Shown: positions 1 to 11,579 of the stretch, one piece after another | How positions within the stretch are numbered: position 1 is the first letter of the stretch | How the letters are laid out: each line of letters starts with the position of its first letter | From: Pyrrhosoma nymphula | Taxonomy: Eukaryota; Arthropoda; Insecta; Odonata; Coenagrionidae | Length of the DNA stretch: 64,000 nucleotides | Assembly (NCBI GenBank): GCA_963573305.1 | Contig: OY754338.1 | Coordinates: 15,064,192 to 15,128,191 of the forward strand | Reading direction: 5' to 3' | Notes under the pieces: generated by a model | Seen by the model: only the letters and a program-made list of their open reading frames with translations | What the model was told of the DNA's origin: nothing | Database searches by the model: none | Translations under genes and position numbers: made by a program

Positions 1-197
1 ACGTGCGATTAGAATCGTATGGTTCGCGTTTGAGGGATCGTTCAAGGATGTGCAAAGCGACGAGCATCCTCGACCGATGGTATATAATCGATTATTTGAA
101 GAATCGATAAACGATCACTTGAGATTTCTGTGGAGAGACGAGCGGAATGATCTGTAAGATTCATGTGAAGAATCATCAAGAAAGCAACAAAAGCTTA

Positions 198-750
198 TTA
201 AGGAGGTTCCACCGCGACTCAGTGAGTCAAAAAAAATACTAAATTCCACATTTTTTTAAATCCTGCTTTCACTGATGCAATGTGTAACCTATAGAAACCC
301 AAAACTAAGGAACAAACTATGCAGATTATTATTCCACGAATGTATTTTAAATGAGCACTTTTTTCCAGCCATTAGAGCCGGCTGCATCACCATTTCATGC
401 GAATTACCGCTTTTTGACTTCAATTACAGCAGTAAGTCCCTAATAACTAGAAAAATAAGGTGGTAAGATGCCTATATTTTATTTTTATTCAATTTCTCTG
501 GATTATTTCCTTCTTAGAGACAGTTTTCCACGAAAATGGCATTTGTATTTTATGGAAAAATACTATTTTCCCCCGTGTTTCTCTCATTCCCCCATTGAAC
601 ACCATGTAATTTCAAGTTCAATTATAGAATAAATTAGCGTGGAAAGGTATTATTTTGTTGCTCTTATCAGATAGAGGACAACTTTTTCTACAAGTAGACA
701 TAATATGAATAAAATGACATTTAAGTCATTTTACGGTGGAACCACCTTAA
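198..750 (+). mobile_element. TTAA-bounded MITE, family A, copy 1
   Basis: The 553-bp element begins TTAAGGAGGTTCCACCG and ends CGGTGGAACCACCTTAA, so it has about 17-bp imperfect terminal inverted repeats (TIRs) and TTAA at both edges. The interior is AT-rich and matches 47204-47764 (same orientation) and 38578-39144 (inverted) over the full length. It has no transposase frame, so it is non-autonomous. TTAA target duplications are known for the piggyBac and Kolobok superfamilies. The GG...CC ends fit piggyBac less well than Kolobok, but the superfamily is not proven. Confidence 0.8.
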
Positions 751-2480
751 GAAATTACAGGTGCGCTAAGATTTTTTTACGTTCTGCTTTTTTTCTACGA
801 TTGCTCCTGGGGAAAAAAGTCCACGGTGTTGCATAGCAATGCTGAAATAATTTGATTCGGCGATGTATAATTACGTCATCTAACTGAAGCGAACTGCTAA
901 GTGATTGGTGGAGGATGAGCTATTTTTTTTAAGAGTCAATTGTGGTGAATGCATTTTAAAAATAACCTAGTAGGAAAGGCAAGAATAATTGGTGACTATA
1001 AGTGAACATTGAACATGAACATGTTCATTGAACATGTTTTTCTGAGAAGAACGATAGAAGACATCGTCTCCCCGACTCTACTATGTTTGAATTCTTTCAT
1101 TATGTAACAATGAAATAATACTTAGTGATTTCACAAATTTATTGACAGACAGACTAGAAATATAGGTTCCTAGAATTCAGTGAAAGTATGCCTCCATAAG
1201 TAATACCATAGGTAATAATACTTGGTATAGTTCTAATTCTGACTCGGATTACTGCAAAAGTTTCTTCTGTGGTAATATATACCGCTCAGTGTTGATGATA
1301 CTTGGATTATTACTATCTCTATTTTTTCAATATAAATAAATAATTTTTTTTTTAATGTGAACATGGAAAAATATAACTAGAGTCACCCATTAATGTTGAT
1401 TGTTCTTGTGTTTTTCAGAATACAAGGTTATTGTTGTATAGTAATGTTTTCATAATATTTGTACTCTAACTGCTAATTTTTTAGCGTATCCTTTATAATC
1501 CTGGGCAAAGAGATCAGATTTTCCTGAGAGGATTAGATTCCAGAACTGGTATGTCTGTAATATGAGTAGTTATACCCTTAGCAAGGATTACAGCTTCCCT
1601 TGGAAATACAGCGATTCAAGACACGTTTTACGGCGGAGGCTTCTTCAGATTGCGTATTTGAATTATCATTTTTCAACAAAATTACTTGAATGTGGTTCTA
1701 GGTTCATTATAAAATCTATTATTACGTCATATGTATGTAGCGTAAAAGTTGTAATGAAGCTCTTTGTCATTAGAAGCCGACAGCTATAACATCGTCTCTC
1801 ATAAGATTACCATGAATTCGAATCACATTTTTATCTGCGGCATTTGTACACATCTAGTTGCAGTTTATTTTACAGATCTTATTCAAGTCACCGGGGTCCT
1901 TCGAGACAATTCCATAAATAGTTTGTTGCGTGGGCCACTTGAATCCAATACTGTCTTGTACAATTCTCTATTGGCTGCGAAATAATTCTAAGCTCTACCG
2001 CCAATATATTTTCCCTCGGAGATTCAATTCAACAAATCGAGGAGTAAATTTTGAAATCAGACATATCCCGTCTATTTTTCCCACTGTCATAATAGGAATT
2101 GAATAACGATTTGACATTTAAATCGTCCCCCATAATCGATATATATTAATCGCAAGAATCAGAAAAATTATCATCGATTATTTTCATCCATCTCTAGTTT
2201 CAATAAGTTAATAAAGACTTTCAACTTTTTATCATATAGTCTATAGATCATATAGTCTATAGAATGATCTGCATACGATTTTGCATGTATTTTAATATTT
2301 TCGGTGCGCCTCTTGATTTGAGATTGTCGATTTGGTGAAATTGTTTATCGTTCTCTTACACTATTTTGACGACGAATAATTCTTGTTGACCTCGATTTTG
2401 ATTTTGACGTTTTCTCTGCATTGAGAGTAAATTTCTTTGAATAGTTATTCACCACTTTAATAATACATTGGTTTATTTAC
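751..2480. other. No gene seen; AT-rich unique-looking DNA
   Basis: I see no coding, RNA or repeat structure apart from a small palindrome built on repeats of gaacatg at about 1003-1040 and a tandem duplication of a 16-mer (catatagtctatagat) at about 2230-2262. The short open frames at 1562-1985 show no recognisable domain. Confidence 0.5.
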
Positions 2481-2990
2481 GGAGGTTTGTTCATGTCTTT
2501 TTTAATAAGAAACTCAATTTCCTTTTTCCGCCAAGACGTTTCGCCTTTTTATTAATGAGGCTTCTTCAGGGCATACAGTACAATGCAAAGGAATACAGTT
2601 TGTAATAATTATAATACTACAAAGATAAAAAAGTTGTCGAGCATAAATTTAGTACCTCAAAGGATTAACTTTCTTACTGCGACAATGGCAACACAAAAAC
2701 AAACTGTAATTGTTAATGTCATGCTTTATACTATTCATTTAAAATATTTTTATTTTCACTTATTATATTTTTTAAACAAAATTTAACTTGGTTTCATTTT
2801 GGTTTTGTTTTTCTGATGTTGATTTTGTGAAGAGTTTGTTTTCGTGTTTTGTGAAGAGTTTTGATTGTTAACTGTATTCCTTGCATTGTATTGTATGCCC
2901 TGAAGAAGCCTCATTAATAAAAAGGCGAAACGTCGGTGGAAAAAAGGATCAAGTTAAGTTTCTTATTAAAAAAGACATTACCAAACCTCC
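2481..2990. repeat. Inverted repeat with Penelope/hammerhead-like core boxes (P1)
   Basis: Arms of about 120 bp at 2481-2600 and 2870-2990 are near-exact reverse complements around a 269-bp spacer. The right arm, read on plus, carries CTGAAGA (2900-2906), a GCC/GGC stem (2908-2910 with 2924-2926) and GAAAC (2927-2931) followed by gtcggtg. This is the order of the conserved boxes of the minimal hammerhead ribozymes known from Penelope-like elements. The left arm has the same boxes on minus. No stem I complementarity is visible and the would-be cleavage triplet is GTG rather than GTH, so activity is doubtful. Confidence 0.6.
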
Positions 2991-3045
2991 AAGCAAAACA
3001 ATGTATTGAGAGTAAAGACGAAAAATTCGTGTTGTTAATACACCT

Positions 3046-3226
3046 GCAATCAATGAAAATGACCAATTTCCACAGGTATAATATTTATTGCACGACTGGT
3101 TTCACTTTTATCAGACTCTTCAGGTCCTCAGGTCGCTTTTAACAGCCTCAGAAGATTCTGTAAAAAGCGAAACTGGTCATGCAATAAATGTCATACTTTA
3201 GGAAATTGCTCATTTTTCATTAATTG
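3046..3226. repeat. Inverted repeat with hammerhead-like boxes (P2)
   Basis: Arms at 3046-3124 and 3147-3226 are imperfect reverse complements around a 22-bp spacer. On minus the left arm reads CTGAAGA, a short stem, GAAAC, then cagtcgtgcaataaa. On plus the right arm reads cagaaga, stem, GAAAC, tggtcatgcaataaa. It lies about 55 bp from P1 and has the same architecture with a different sequence, so it is a different member of the same class. Confidence 0.55.
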
Positions 3227-4831
3227 GAGTTATGTTCCGTCTCCACTCCATGACGTCTGAAACCTCAGATTATGTTTCTTCATATCTACATGTTCACATA
3301 ACCTTCAAAACCTATACCTTGTTGTAAATCATTTCAGAGTACAAATAACTTACGATTGTAAAATACATTTTAAAGTTTTTTTATTGGATGATTGCAATTA
3401 TATGGAAATATGCACAGATTACAAATCAAATGTAGCAACTATCGTCATGCATACACTATATTAAGCATATTAAATATTGATTTAAGTGAAGAATACAGGG
3501 AAGAGTTGGAAGTATTCTAACATACATCATTTAGAAAGTTATTTGGAACGATGACACTTAGACCCAACGTGAGGGCAATTAATATAAATCGAGTAAAGCA
3601 AAGATATTAGGTTTACAAGTGTTGTATTATTTAAATAATTTAGCTGACCGTAGGCTGTAAGTAAAGGTGTAACTCCGATCAATCAAACTCTTTAATACGG
3701 TGCTCGACAATATAGAAACTTGCATTTTACGAAATTCAACAATCATAAAATACCCAATATTTGCATGGTTGGATGAGAACTACATAACTTTGTAGAATTG
3801 AATATATTTGGGATACAATTTTTGCCACTGTACTTTCGTAATTTCTAATTATCTTCACTTATTTATGGAATTTCATCAATTATCAAATTTTTATTATTTC
3901 TGTTTAAGAAAAAAAACTTAATGCACGATATTCTGGTATTGTGTTATTTCTCATTTATGTCATTTCTCCATGGAGTTTCAGTAAAAAAACGTAGTTATCA
4001 CATCTTGTGTTTAAAAAAAATCACATAAACTGTTTCATCCTCGTACAACCTCCTCATACCATGTGTATCATAGGTGATACTTTGGTAACTCATTATTTTC
4101 CCATTTTCTATTTCGTTTAAACATGGCGCGACCCGGTGTATCATTTTTGATGCGTGTCTATTTAGCTATGATATTTACATGGCGGTGGAGGTTTCTGACT
4201 TTTCCGATAGATGGTGCTAGTGGTCAAAAAAGGTTGTTTTGTAGAGCTGTCAGCCATGAATAAATATCACGGTATGTGCATTGTTATTCTATTTAAAGTA
4301 AGTGTTTTGCTTTAGAATTGTTTTTAGTTTATTGTCCTATGTAAATATCTCACAAAACTAATATTTGCTCAAACTTTTCTATTCGAAATTTCCCAAAATA
4401 TACGTAGCATCACAGATGATACCGTGGGCAATGGACATAAAACGGTGAAAGTAAGGTTTGTTTTGTTTAGTCTTGAACCTGGGATGACATCAGAGATGAA
4501 CTGACCTTACAAATTGACCCAGACCTGTCACATTTGGATGAAGGGACCATAAATGAAAGATATAAGAGTGATTTGGAGCGTCTTGGACCCATTGGACGAG
4601 AATAACATTGGAGAGGATTCGAACTGGAGCTATTCTAATGATGAAGCCACTGAATTATCCGTTTTACTCCCACCGCAGCAGAGTCGTGTAGGACCACTTC
4701 GATGGAAACATCGTACCAAGTAATTATATATTTATAAATATTCCCTTTACGCGTTGGCCTATATTCACAGTCCCCAACCCTAGGTGAACTCGATACTTTC
4801 AGGCGTTACTTTGTAAAATTCCATATTGTGT
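3227..4831. other. No gene seen
   Basis: AT-rich DNA with only short non-coding frames and no recognisable repeat family. Confidence 0.4.
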
Positions 4832-4997
4832 GAATCAAAACAAACTTTGTAAACTTTACAGTGGATTTTATTCAATACGACCGGTTTCATCGCATGTACG
4901 ACATCTTCAGGTGATGTCCTGAAGATGTCGCTTATGCAATGAAACCGGTCGTATTGAATAAAATCCACTGTGAAATTTACAAAGTTTGTTTTGATTC
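4832..4997. repeat. Near-perfect 80-bp-arm palindrome with hammerhead-like boxes (P3)
   Basis: Arms 4832-4911 and 4918-4997 are reverse complements with a handful of mismatches and a 6-bp centre. The right arm on plus has CTGAAGA (4919-4925), a TCG/CGA-type stem II best preserved in the left-arm copy, GAAAC (4941-4945), cggtc, then GTA (4951-4953). The arrangement GAAAC-N5-GTA is also present in the unrelated palindrome at 50.3 kb. The 74-codon open frame across it is a by-product of the palindrome. Confidence 0.7.
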
Positions 4998-5685
4998 TGC
5001 CCAAGCCTAGGTCCTAGGAGTACCCAGGAAAATATTTCTCATCTGTAATTGAGTTGGAACTGGGATTATCTAGGGCTGTATTGGTAAAATGCAGTCTGCT
5101 CTGTAGCTGTTCTGTAACTGGGACTCCAAAGGGATGGGTGGACATGGAAACGTGAGGTATTTAGAACTGAGTGGAAGTGTGGTACGATCAGGGCTATAAC
5201 TAAACTCTTCTGCTTGGCATGGTGATTTTTCCACCCCCAGTTCCACCTGTGATGTCAGTGGTAAGGAAGTGTCAACTCATCTGTAACTGGGGTTCATTTA
5301 TGGACTTAGAAAAAATCAACACCTCACCCTTGTGAAAATATATTTGAGATATTTGCGAGAATCGATTCAGAAATGCATAAGAAACTGTGATTTGTGAGAC
5401 ACGTAGGAGTAAAACTATGAGGCTTTATGAGAAAAGTTGCTGAGCTATGCCTCATACTTTCTCTTTTCTGAGATTTCAAGGAGAAATGTTTGAGAGGCAT
5501 GCTCTTTTCTGAGGTTTTCTGTTGGTAGACAAAGAATGAAGAAAAATGTGATGCACCAATCAGATAGCTCTTCCTTTTTGGCTCTTTGGTTTTAAACGCA
5601 GACCACCCTTTTCTCTAGGCTAGCCTAGTAGGCCCACCTCTTTTATGTCCCTAGGACCAGGCCTAGGGCCCTATTTAATCAATAT
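4998..5685. other. No gene seen
   Basis: No recognisable gene or repeat. There are several copies of a short 'gtaactggg' phrase (around 5050-5290), perhaps decayed simple sequence. Confidence 0.35.
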
Positions 5686-6204
5686 GCGTCAGGCAGTGGC
5701 GGATACAGAAAAAACTCAAGGGGGGGGGGCGCAAGTTATCGCGACGATTGTAGCTTTCAAACTGACTGCCTGGCAGCGACTCTGCTTCCCTTATATATAT
5801 GTAGCTCGGTTGTTTCGAGAACTTTCGGTGCCAGAATGTTCGCTTCCAGACTTTTAAGGAGTGTGAACAAATACAAACAGTAGAACATTCGCGACTTTTC
5901 TCGAACAAATGCCAGACCGAATAACGTATCGATGATCACTAGAATGGCCGCGACTTTTCTCGTAGGTTAGCTATCTATGTGCCAGACAGAAACGTATAAT
6001 ATACGATGACGCGCGCGCGTGCTACATAAGAAAGTACAACTACTCGATAACTCGATTCAGAGTCAACTGACAAAAGACACGAACGAATAGCGTGCGGTAG
6101 CGACTGGCGGGGGCGCCGCGGGCGGCAATGCGGGCGGCCCCGCAAGGGGGATGGGGGGCGCGCGCCCCCAGCGCCCCCCATATGTATCCGCCACTGGCGT
6201 CAGG
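5686..6204. mobile_element. hAT-type MITE with perfect 8-bp target duplication
   Basis: The element proper is 5694-6196 (503 bp). It begins CAGTGGCGGATACAG and ends TATGTATCCGCCACTG. The flanking octamer GCGTCAGG occurs at 5686-5693 and again at 6197-6204, an exact 8-bp target-site duplication, which with CAGTG-type ends is the hAT hallmark. It has no transposase. Inside are two tandem subunits sharing 'cgcgacttttctcg' (from about 5889 and 5949), a run of ten Gs near 5718, and a very GC-rich block (about 6100-6180) in sharp contrast to the AT-rich surroundings. The intact duplication suggests a fairly recent insertion. Confidence 0.9.
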
Positions 6205-6285
6205 TGACTTGTTCTGTCTTATGAATATTATACTACTTGGGGCTTAGGCCTAGGCCTACTACCTTAGGTATTATAGTCTACTATA

Positions 6286-6510
6286 AAACCCGTTTTACAC
6301 TGGGCACATAATTACACAATCTGATGTACGTACGAACGTGCATTTCAAATTGCATCGTGTAAAGTCGTGAATTGCAAGAACACATGCGCGAATGCACGAA
6401 CGCGAGATGGCAAAATAGCCCCTGCTCTAATTCGAAAATGAATGCACGCCCGATTGAGAAAAACATGCAGTTAGAAGTGGTGCAATTTCGTGCCCGGTGT
6501 AAAACGGCCT
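6286..6510. mobile_element. MITE family D, copy 1
   Basis: The left end 'cccgttttacactgggcac' is the inverted counterpart of the right end 'gtgcccggtgtaaaacggcc'. The interior contains gcaattt/gcatt-rich sequence shared with 6671-6974. It is non-autonomous and the superfamily is not assigned. Overlapping short frames on both strands are not genes. Confidence 0.7.
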
Positions 6511-6670
6511 CAATGGTGGTAGGTATACTCTCATTATATTTTGCAGTGGTTTATGTCTCAAAGCTCCCTGAGCTAATACACAATTGTATTAGTTTCAGGC
6601 CCATGGACTTCAATATGCCCATGGACCAAGAGCCTTAAAATGCTTCTATTAAGGAACCCAGTAAACCATT

Positions 6671-6974
6671 AAGGCCGTTTTACACGGGGCACTATTATTG
6701 CACAATCTGATAATTATATGCATGGATGTGCACTGAAAATTACGTGAGAGAATTGCAAGAAAGCATGCTCAAATGCATAAACGAGGGATGGGAAAATTGC
6801 CCTAGGTTTAATTCCGTGCTCGCGTTCTCGCAATTTCGTTGGCATCAAATTGTGCAATTAGGTGCCTCGTTTAAACGGCCTAATTTCGTTCCTGCATTCG
6901 CGCAATTGCCCGCCATATTAGAAATTAATGCAGCTCTAACCTGCGCAATGACGTGCCCCGTGTAAAACGGCCTT
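6671..6974. mobile_element. MITE family D, copy 2
   Basis: The TIRs are ggccgttttacacggggcac at the left and its exact reverse complement at the right (ending at 6972). The edges read ttaa|ggcc and ggcc|ttta, so a short TTA/TAA-type duplication is possible but not certain. Copy 1 lies only 160 bp upstream, and decayed copies are at 23.5 and 26.0 kb. Confidence 0.8.
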
Positions 6975-9025
6975 TAGTCTACTTTGAACGTTACGTAGGG
7001 GAAGACGTTTTTTGAAGAAGTTGCCTTGAGCACTAACCTGAGAGTTGTATTGCTTGATCTGCGATAAATATTTGAACGCAACAGTCAATGAAAGTCGCAC
7101 ATTTGTTGGAATAAGCATGCTAAATTAATCTTCTTGGTCTTCCAAGAATCCGTATATTCTGGGCAAGAAAGACGAGAATATTAATCATCGTAGAAAAGCA
7201 CGTTGAATTTTTAACAACATCGGTCTTAATCTCCTGAAACGATCATTTTTTTAAATCGTCTTCAGAGACAAAATTGTCATCACTTTAAGGTTAGATCGAA
7301 GTTGGAAATATCTGATCCTTGGCATGTTGCCTGACTTAGTAAGAATGTTTGAAGTAGGTAGGTAGGAAGAAGAAGTTTTCTTCTAACAATCTATGTCTTC
7401 TTGTATGGAGGAGGGAGTTGTTAAAATGCGGCCCGGATATCCTTTCGTAATGCATGAACATTCCTCAATGCTGAATATATTAACTTGTATTTGGCGATAA
7501 TTAGTTATCATATGAGTTCTCTTTATCGTAATTCGTTCGACATGTTCTCTGTAATCGCCAGTTATCGTGAAGGAGATGAAATAAAATTACTCTTAATATT
7601 TTCGGTGAACGTTGTAAATCAAAGACTTATTGACTACGAGCTGAACATCATGAATTTCAAGTAAAAATATTCTTTAATACTATCAAAATGGTTGCGGTGG
7701 TTACGTATTTAATGAATTTTTTTTAATTATCGTCCCCAAGAATAAGTGTGTTTTTTTGAAAGTTATATTTTCTCCTTTAGTGCTTCATGATTTAGTGAAT
7801 TCGTTAACTTCTTGAGATTAGTAAAACCCGTAATATTAGTTTAAAAATAAGTACAATGCATGGTTTATTTTTTTCTAATTATTGAAAACAAAATCGCTTT
7901 CCACATTGAAGTGATTTCAGAAGTTTCTTCATGCATACTCGGAATTCATCATCTTTCATTTTTGCCATCCCAATATTTTCAGCCATATTACAGAGTTGAT
8001 CGTTAGGATTCCAAATTACTTTTAAAGAAGAATATATAATTTATATATTTCTATCGTGCGAAGAAAAATAGAAATTAGGTTGTGAGTACGGCAACAATCG
8101 GGTTTTGAAATCAGAAAAATTTAATTATCGGAACTTACGTAACGACGTACATACGTAGCAACGTCGCTACCCGTCATGCAACCAGTTTAGCGAAGTATAA
8201 TTCGCTAGTGGAATACAACATGCCTCTGATAAACAACCACATTAAAACTGGTTTGTTACATGGGGTACTACTCTGAAAGTCGCTTACTTATGCTGGTTGA
8301 TTGTTTTGCCTGTTTTTTTGTCACATTTTTTTTCGTATTATCGGAAATATATCGGGCCGTATGGTGGGGTTGCCTGATAGTTTAGTACAATGCCGAAGAT
8401 TAGGGCTTTGTCTTTATAATTTGACCACATCCGAATGAATTTTTCTCAGTACCTACTCAAATGCTCAAACCGTCTTAATTTTTTTCATTAGATAAACGGA
8501 CTGTTTCAATATGAATCGCCATTTGCTCAATCCAGACCACAGATAACTCCTTTCCATTCACGAAGTCATAGAATTCAAAGTTTTGCTCAGGAAATATTCT
8601 CATTTCTTGTCTCTTTATGCGTCGACAAGGCCGAGGGGATTACTTTCAAAGTTTTCCGGAAGACGTGGTTTTGCCAGTGCACGAGGTTACACTCCAGCCT
8701 GTATAATTCATTCGTAGGATTCGTGTTCTTGATGAATAATGAAATAGAAGAACTGGATTTTCTTAGAAGGAAATCGGTGGGCGTGTTAATATTTCTAATA
8801 TCCTTGAGAATCAACCGGAAATTATATGTTGCGTGGTGATTTCAAGGGAACACCAGGTGAACATATAACATAAAGTTGTCAGTTCAGAGGTCAGATAATC
8901 GCTGAGGTATTAAGAGTCTCTCCATTACTATAGTAGGCACCGTAGTTACTAGGATATTGATTTAAAAAAACTTGGGACAGAGATGCAACTGTCGAGGGTT
9001 CTTGTCTAACTACAAATCCATATGG
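6975..9025. other. No gene seen
   Basis: About 2 kb of AT-rich DNA without a convincing coding frame, RNA gene or repeat family. Confidence 0.4.
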
Positions 9026-9396
9026 TATTAATCTACATCTACAAAATACCCTGCTAGCATACGCAATTTTATTCTCAAGATCTGATCTACACTGGATCGG
9101 TTTGGAACTTACATAATAGATTGAGTCTAAATTTTAATCGACGGTCTGAAAGCGTTTCCCATCCCAATTGCTGCAAAAAGTCAGTAACACTAACGAGGTT
9201 ATCGTAACGGCCTTAAACGTATCTTGCCAATCTTCGCTGCACGCGTTCTAACTCAGTTTCCAAGCCTATCTCATAAAGATCCCAAAAACTGGCGGCATAT
9301 TCCAAGTGGGGTGGGGAGAAGTGGCTGATTTCCTTTTGAACTTTACTGTCGCACTTTGCAAGTACTCTTTTTACAAATCCCATAATTTACGATTAA
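9026..9396 (-). pseudogene. CR1-like LINE 3' fragment, copy 1 (internally deleted)
   Basis: On minus this matches the C-terminal reverse-transcriptase region of the copies at 21.4-21.8 and 25.1-25.5 kb, including the 'LERVQRR..ARYVKGRYD' thumb-domain block and the following 'QQLGWETL..RR' block. The 3' end (9031 onward) has the 'atctacatctacaaaataccctgc' tail signature, joined directly to coding sequence because about 400 bp of the 3' part is deleted. Frameshifts and stops show it is dead. The homology stops at about 9396. Confidence 0.8.
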
Positions 9397-9548
9397 TGAC
9401 GATATTCCTGATGCTTAAAGGCATTCTCTTTATTCCTTTTTTTAATTTCTAGAGAAATGTTAGCGGAAAAAGTGGTGACATCTGTAACATCGTTTTTTTT
9501 TCGGCAGTCCTATTCCCGAATATTATTACATTGGTCTTATATTTAGCG

Positions 9549-9800
9549 GTAGGAAGCGTGGTGGCCTAGTGGGTAGAACGCTTAGCTACTGATCGAAGGG
9601 TCTCGGGTTCAAATCGAGGGCGACCCTGAATAACGATTCCTCGGAGTGCGAGGTGGCCCAGGGAAAGGAACTGGCCCCCCCTACCCTGAATGTATAGAAT
9701 TCACACGCCTCTGTGACTTAGTCCGGGGTGAGCTCTACCCTCAACTTCGGGTTTAAATACTGAGTGATACGTAGTGGCGTGTATGTGGTCGAATAAGGGC
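9549..9800 (+). mobile_element. tRNA-derived SINE
   Basis: A perfect Pol III A box (TGGCCTAGTGG, 9562-9572) is followed by a perfect B box (GTTCAAATC, 9607-9615). A non-tRNA body follows ('gaataacgattcctcgg ...'). The tRNA-like head does not fold into a full cloverleaf, so it is a SINE rather than a tRNA gene. The 3' limit is approximate. Confidence 0.7.
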
Positions 9801-11198
9801 GTCGACATCTTCAGAAAGAAAACAGATATCGTATTCAAAATGATATAGACCTGATTTAATGAATCCTGATTAAATATTTTCGTAGTACAAAAACCTGAAT
9901 TAATACATTCTCCTATCGTTGACGCTCACTTCAAACAACGCTCTGTCTGATTCAATATATAAATCCGAACCCTAAGCTAACGAAAAAGCAACGTCATTAA
10001 CCTGAAATTTTAAATCTGGGGCCTTGCACTATGCATAGTAAAACACGGATTGACAATGATTGCCATTCACTTTCTTTCTTTAGACTTCAGGATACTGATA
10101 AAATTATCAGAAAGTGTTTTTGGCTAATCTTTCCTATTATTAGTGCACTCGTTTCTAATGCTGTTATTTGAGCCAGTCCTCGATATTATGTCAAGCACTG
10201 GAAGCCTCTTTCCTCGGCCTTATTTAATTATTCGGACTATGAATAATTGAGTCTCGATAAACGACGAAGTTTTGACGTGACAACCTCGATAGATATCGAT
10301 TGTTGCCTCGCAAAAGTTTGATTTAAGTCGTCTTTATACATAAATAGTTACTTATATGACGGAAGCCTAAGAAAGTCACTTGCAAGAGGTTGGTACTTCA
10401 ATATGGCACGAGACGTACTTCTATGGCAGTCGGGGTCGATAACTGTAATACAAAGCGGAAGCGGAAGTGATACATCACCGCTTAAATACACCGCTATTCG
10501 CTTTTTCACGGAAAATATACTGGCTTCCATTTATTTCATGCAAGAGTTGCATTTAAATTATGCGATAAAATCACATAGATTCCGGTGAAATCTTGATCAT
10601 ATATCGGCGAGCTGGGTTTAAAAATGTAAAAAATCGAATAAATTCGCCAGAAGAGGTCTCATAGTTCATGCAAATATTTTTTATATCAAATAGAACACAA
10701 AGGTATGCCTTGTAACTTTTCTAATATTGAAGAATAAGAGTTATAACAATTCTCATATATTGATACGCTTAAAAAGGTGCTCATATATATATTTGACGTA
10801 ATTCATACAAAATTATGAAATCCACGAATGCCTATTCGAGAATCGAATAGCACGGTGTATAAACACATTCACTGCCGAAATTAGGCATCGTTTTTAAATT
10901 GCTTTATCCTTTATTGGCTTCTGTTATTCATTTTTTTTTAAAGAGGAAGGAAAGTGTATTGAGCAGATCAATGCCCATCAAGTATCGATACACATCGAGG
11001 CATTGCTATATATACTCGCCACTTCTATAGAAGTCAACTTGCGAGTGCAAAGCCGCCTTCAGTAGAAGATGTGATTGACGTCTCCCCCTCAACGTTTTCG
11101 ATATTCGATAATTTCGAGCCCTTTTATGAGTAAGACCCCTAAATTGGCGTAATTTTAAGTGGCTGTTTGGGCAGCATTCTTGCCACGACTCCTCTGAT
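9801..11198. other. No gene seen
   Basis: AT-rich DNA. The overlapping short frames at 10348-10588 on both strands have no domain and look like chance frames. Confidence 0.4.
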
Positions 11199-11290
11199 GA
11201 ATATCTTGTTGAATAGAATTCATTCAGAATTACACAAAATATTAGACGACACTGAATTAGTGAGACGTGGTTAAAACGTTTCAGCTCAGA
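11199..11290 (+). repeat. Direct repeat flanking the Penelope-like remnant (left)
   Basis: The run from 'aatatcttgttgaat' through 'ttcattcag' to 'aaaatattagacgacactga' recurs in the same orientation at 12561-12681 with substitutions and small indels. Weaker similarity may extend upstream to about 11060. Penelope-like elements are often bounded by direct pseudo-LTRs, so this may be a decayed one; it could also be an older local duplication. Confidence 0.5.
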
Positions 11291-11579
11291 CCATCCACTT
11301 ATCATAGTAATTTTTGAGACACATCATAGAATAGAAGGGGGTATGGTTTGGCTGCGCCATTATTTAAAAGGACAGACATTGTTTAGAATATCAGATGTAG
11401 AAAGGAGTGTAGTTCGCTGATTTCCTTAACAAATTTAAAAAAAGATAAATCTATTAATAACCGCTATACTATTTACAAAAAATAAGAAATTACCTTCATT
11501 CATTTTCACAGAACGGCTATGGCAGACTACAGATTTTTAAGGCCCTAAGTAATTCCAATACGAAACAGGAGAGTTGTCT

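Noticed and set aside
4780..5004. 74-codon frame on minus
   Set aside because: It is produced by the P3 palindrome and reads the same motif through both arms.
7200..7275. Possible hammerhead-like motif (CTGAAGA and a cgat/atcg stem on minus)
   Set aside because: After the stem the sequence is ttt rather than GAAAC, so the second core box is missing.
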